From Moritella sp. JT01 (GTDB lineage Bacteria > Pseudomonadota > Gammaproteobacteria > Enterobacterales > Moritellaceae), in NCBI RefSeq assembly GCF_001574435.1, contig NZ_LOCN01000023.1, positions 1 to 64,000 of the forward strand: a stretch of DNA of 64,000 nucleotides. The letters run 5' to 3'. The notes below the pieces were generated by a model. The model did not search any database, was not told the origin of the DNA, and was given only the letters and a program-made list of their open reading frames with translations. The position numbers and the translations under genes are program-made. This document shows, piece after piece, positions 62,568 through 64,000 of the stretch. The stretch's first letter is position 1; every line of letters starts with the position of its first letter.

Positions 62568-62768
62568 GTCTATTTCTCATGTTAATTCGGGCGCAAACAA
62601 ACTCGGCTTACAGTTGTAAGCCCGAGAGGGTAGCTTGTAAAATGTCATTTGTAAAATAAATGAATATTTTATAACCTATTTAACACTAAAAAACCCAACA
62701 ATAGCGTCATTTTAATCAAAATCGGCTCATATCGCCGAAATTTATAACATCTTTGACCATAAATATAT

Positions 62769-62918
62769 CTAATGACTCGCTAGATGTGACCAGCTATCTA
62801 ATGGTTCGTCACTCGCTCTTTCCACTAAGGAAATATCGATCCCCATATCCGTTAACTCTTTTAGTGTTAGGTCATCTGCAAGCTCAACCATCTCACCTTG
62901 TTCATTTTTAAATAACAT
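62769..62918 (-). CDS. Small 49-residue acidic protein, uncharacterised
   Basis: A short gene read directly from the sequence: MLFKNEQGEMVELADDLT begins the product, a 49-residue acidic, soluble peptide ending DSWSHLASH. GAGGTGG lies three to nine bases before the ATG, a strong ribosome-binding site, and codon use resembles the neighbours. I recognise no family. It is divergent from leuA and 201 bp upstream of the acyl-CoA ligase gene on the same strand. Confidence 0.65.
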   Translation of the reverse strand: MLFKNEQGEMVELADDLTLKELTDMGIDISLVERASDEPLDSWSHLASH

Positions 62919-63245
62919 ATCCCACCTCATGATTAAAAACCTATTTTAAGTGTGGCATAGATCAAGAAAAGGTCTAATATTCCTACTTCATAAAGGTGAA
63001 GCTCTATTTATCCTATAATACAAGGGACTTCCCCTCCCCCCACGAATCAGCTATATAGCCAAACGACGTCAAGGTTCACCCTCAGAGGCGGACCTGTATA
63101 TAAATTAATTGACAAAAAACGACCAAGCCTGTAAAGATTAAGACATCAAATTAATTTATACATATAGATGGCTATTTATCGCAACCTAAGAATAATACGC
63201 AGCGCAGAAATACTCTTTTATATAACGGCAATTGAAGGATTCATA
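62919..63245 (+). other. 327-bp regulatory region upstream of leuA
   Basis: TTGACA at 63109-63114 with TAAAGA at 63132-63137 (17-base spacer) is a plausible leuA promoter. It lies between the arms of a 12-bp inverted repeat, 63099-63110 and 63149-63160 (TATAAATTAATT and its complement). An in-frame ATG at 63168 exists, but no leucine-rich leader peptide with attenuator was found, so control differs from E. coli leuL. Confidence 0.5.
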
Positions 63246-64000
63246 ATGTCAAACCAGGTTATTATTTTTGATACGACCTTAAGGGATGGAGAGCAAGCAT
63301 TATCAGCGAGCTTAACCGTAAAAGAAAAGTTACAAATTGCCTTTGCACTTGAACGTTTAGGTGTTGATGTAATGGAAGTTGGTTTTCCAATTTCATCACC
63401 TGGTGATTTTGAATCCGTGCAGACGATCGCGCGAAATATTAAAAACAGCCGTGTTTGTGCCCTCTCTCGTGCACTAGAAAAAGACATTGATGCTGCTGCC
63501 CAAGCGCTTTCCGTAGCGAAAGACTTTCGTATTCATACCTTCATTTCAACATCTGACATTCATGTTAAAAGTAAACTAAAACGTAGTTTTGATGATGTTC
63601 TCGAAATGGGTCGCCACGCCATTAAACATGCGCGTCGCTACACCGATGATGTAGAATTTTCTTGCGAAGATGCAGGCCGTACGCCTATCGATAACCTATG
63701 CCGTATGGTTGAAGAAGCCATTAAAGCCGGTGCAACGACGATTAATATCCCCGATACTGTTGGCTATACTGTGCCATCGCAATTCGGCGGTATTATCACT
63801 GATTTATTCAATCGAGTCCCTAATATTGATCAAGCGGTGATCTCGGTACATTGTCACGATGATCTGGGTCTCTCTGTAGCGAACTCAATTGCAGCGATTG
63901 AGCAAGGCGCACGTCAAATCGAGTGTACTATCAATGGTATTGGTGAACGTGCAGGTAACTGTTCATTAGAAGAAATTGCCATGATCTTGCACACACGCCA
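63246..64000 (+). CDS. leuA: 2-isopropylmalate synthase LeuA (5' part, cut by the window end)
   Basis: First committed step of leucine synthesis, condensing 2-ketoisovalerate with acetyl-CoA. The first 251 residues are seen: [20 protein letters not shown] with the catalytic region, [40 protein letters not shown] and [15 protein letters not shown] with the metal-binding histidines, then [19 protein letters not shown] lies nine bases before ATG 63246; the homologue in E. coli starts at the same place. The C-terminal allosteric domain lies outside the window. Confidence 0.97.
   Translation, partial: MSNQVIIFDTTLRDGEQALSASLTVKEKLQIAFALERLGVDVMEVGFPISSPGDFESVQTIARNIKNSRVCALSRALEKDIDAAAQALSVAKDFRIHTFISTSDIHVKSKLKRSFDDVLEMGRHAIKHARRYTDDVEFSCEDAGRTPIDNLCRMVEEAIKAGATTINIPDTVGYTVPSQFGGIITDLFNRVPNIDQAVISVHCHDDLGLSVANSIAAIEQGARQIECTINGIGERAGNCSLEEIAMILHTR

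Noticed and set aside
63168-63245. In-frame upstream ATG of leuA, considered as a longer start or a leader peptide
   Set aside because: No ribosome-binding site, only scattered leucine codons and no stop before leuA; the start at 63246 has AAGGA and matches the family.

Overview
This window looks like core chromosome of a marine gammaproteobacterium, probably close to Moritella, Psychromonas, Shewanella or Vibrio. The grounds are a complete Na+-pumping NADH:quinone reductase operon, a Crl homologue beside proBA and gpt, a DUF3802-like protein, the gene order leuS-lptE-holA-nadD-rsfS-rlmH-mrdA-mrdB-mltB-rlpA-dacA-ybeD-lipB-lipA, and an AT-rich composition with very AT-rich spacers. The genus is inferred from gene order and protein resemblance only. 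I see no rRNA, tRNA, insertion sequence, prophage or CRISPR array.

Layout. 1-5.9 kb: a sulfate activation operon on the minus strand (cysD-cysN-SLC13 permease-cysC-cysQ). 5.9-9.3 kb: dinB, an unrecognised 363-residue protein and ompW. 9.6-16.9 kb: nqrABCDEF-apbE-nqrM, that is the sodium pump with its flavin-attachment and maturation factors. 17-28 kb: single genes and pairs (bolA, rlmG-yajG, ppiA, ampG, yajQ, vanZ-like/panE, thiI, a short LigB-type ligase, ybeL), mostly separated by clear intrinsic terminators. 28.4-42.8 kb: the long plus-strand run from leuS to lipA, covering aminoacylation, LPS transport, replication, NAD synthesis, ribosome silencing, cell-wall elongation and lipoate synthesis. 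42.9-47.4 kb: a proline-punctuated repeat protein, proBA, crl and gpt. 47.7-50.3 kb: pepD and two uncharacterised genes. 50.3-54.6 kb: cysJIH. 54.8-64 kb: an enoyl-CoA hydratase-family gene, a DUF3802-like gene, ilvIH, a GGDEF/EAL protein, an acyl-CoA ligase, a 49-residue small gene and the 5' part of leuA.

How it fits together. The two cys operons together make the full route from sulfate to sulfide (uptake, APS, PAPS, sulfite, sulfide, with CysQ removing PAP). They lie about 49 kb apart but carry a nearly identical ~53-bp upstream element, a strong candidate for a shared CysB-type site. ompW has a perfect FNR half-site pair at class II spacing from a plausible -10. ilvIH and leuA (branched-chain amino acids) each have an inverted repeat near the predicted promoter.

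No obviously new multigene system is present. The most promising unexplained items are the shared cys element, the 14-residue proline-periodic coiled-coil protein, the orphan 363-residue protein, an LEA-like 11-mer protein, a LigB-type ligase lacking its C-terminal HhH region, and small tandem repeats in lptE and at the holA stop codon.
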